A DNA stretch of 7,074 nt, taken from the NCBI GenBank assembly GCA_947085035.1, contig CAMTUW010000016.1, positions 1 to 7,074 of the forward strand. The letters are read 5' to 3'. How positions within the stretch are numbered: the stretch's first letter is position 1; each line of letters opens with the position of its first letter. The notes under the pieces are model-generated. The model saw only the letters and a program-made list of their open reading frames with translations. It made no database searches and was not told where the DNA came from. Below, one piece after another: positions 6,803 to 7,074 of this stretch. This DNA comes from CAMTUW01 sp947085035. Lineage in GTDB: Bacteria; Actinomycetota; Coriobacteriia; Anaerosomatales; PHET01. Both the position numbers and the translations under genes were made by a program.

Positions 6803-7074
6803 ATGAGCGAGAACGCAACCGAAACCGAAACTGACCTGGAACCATCTTCTCCCGAGGGGAATTTCATCCCCGCGTGGCTCGCCGTGGTGGTCCTTGTGCT
6901 GGTTCTCGCGGTGATGGGGCTTGGCGGGTACGTCATTCGTGGCGCCGTCTCTGGCGTGACCAAGCAGCCCGACTTGGCCGACGAGCAGATAGTACGCTGG
7001 CGAAGTGCGGTCTCGGCGAACCCTGATGACCTCGATGCGCGTGTGCAACTGGGATACGCGTATCAGCTTGCCGG
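6803..7074 (+). CDS. Membrane-anchored TPR protein, N-terminal part (3' end outside window)
   Basis: The frame is open from the ATG at 6803 to the window edge, giving 90 complete codons. The protein begins with an acidic, Thr/Glu-rich cytoplasmic-type stretch (MSENATETETDLEPSS). One strongly hydrophobic segment follows at about residues 22-46 (AWLAVVVLVLVLAV and onward). After it come a polar linker and the start of a TPR-like unit: RWRSAVSANPDDLDARVQLGYAYQLA at about residues 65-90, with the NPDDxDARxxLGxAY pattern. It is probably a single-pass protein with the TPR domain outside the cytoplasm, assuming the usual positive-inside rule (the acidic N-terminus makes this uncertain). The 18-base gap to the ligase-like gene and the shared TPR content suggest the two products work together as an envelope glycan-transfer or assembly unit. 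CcmI/NrfG-like or generic TPR scaffolds are alternatives. Function is not assigned. Confidence 0.8.
   Translation, partial: MSENATETETDLEPSSPEGNFIPAWLAVVVLVLVLAVMGLGGYVIRGAVSGVTKQPDLADEQIVRWRSAVSANPDDLDARVQLGYAYQLA

Noticed and set aside
5216..7048. 610-codon open frame on the minus strand opposite the ligase-like and TPR genes
   Set aside because: It is very rich in Arg, His, Asp and Gly, has no recognisable domain, and crosses the boundary between two convincing plus-strand genes. It is a mirror of GC-biased codons, not a gene.
1..7074. CRISPR arrays, tRNA or rRNA genes, insertion sequences, attachment sites
   Set aside because: No regular direct repeats with spacers, no cloverleaf or rRNA-like sequence, no transposase or integrase motif, and no terminal inverted repeats were seen.

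Overview
This is a GC-rich (roughly 60-65% by eye) 7.07 kb window read entirely from the + strand. Four protein-coding genes lie head to tail, and the first and last are cut by the window edges. The organism is inferred, not proven. High GC, a multihaem c-type cytochrome, large secreted repeat proteins with actinobacterial-style surface modules, and an O-antigen-ligase-like polytopic protein with TPRs fit an anaerobic, sediment or subsurface-type Actinomycetota (Coriobacteriia-like) genome. Other GC-rich metal- or sediment-associated anaerobes are not excluded.

Layout. (1) Positions 1-474 hold the C-terminal part of a multihaem cytochrome c with three canonical CXXCH sites and a fourth, degenerate Cys/His site. 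A strong 15-bp-stem intrinsic terminator (499-531) closes this unit. (2) A 44-base gap carries a promoter-like sequence: either an extended -10 box or a sigma-54-like -24/-12 element. It leads into a 1316-residue secreted protein (576-4526). That protein has a signal peptide, twelve NHL-type blades (apparently two six-bladed beta-propellers joined by a Pro/Thr/Ala linker), about seven Ig-like/OmpL47-like beta-sandwich modules in which two types alternate, and a separate C-terminal module. (3) A 131-base intergenic region holds a 13-bp tandem duplication at the stop codon and three consecutive short hairpins. (4) An O-antigen-ligase/Wzy_C-family integral membrane protein with a C-terminal TPR region follows (4658-6784). 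Eighteen bases later begins (5) a membrane-anchored TPR protein that runs off the right edge (6803-7074).

How they may work together (inference). The cytochrome and the NHL protein both act outside the cytoplasmic membrane, and the pair suggests a cell-surface or extracellular electron-transfer setting. The ligase-like protein and its TPR neighbour form a probable two-gene operon for building or transferring a surface glycan, possibly onto surface proteins. The terminator and the hairpin-rich gap suggest three transcription units, so a single joint system is not demonstrated. No RNA gene, CRISPR array, insertion sequence or phage element was seen, and there is no stretch above 300 bases without a gene.
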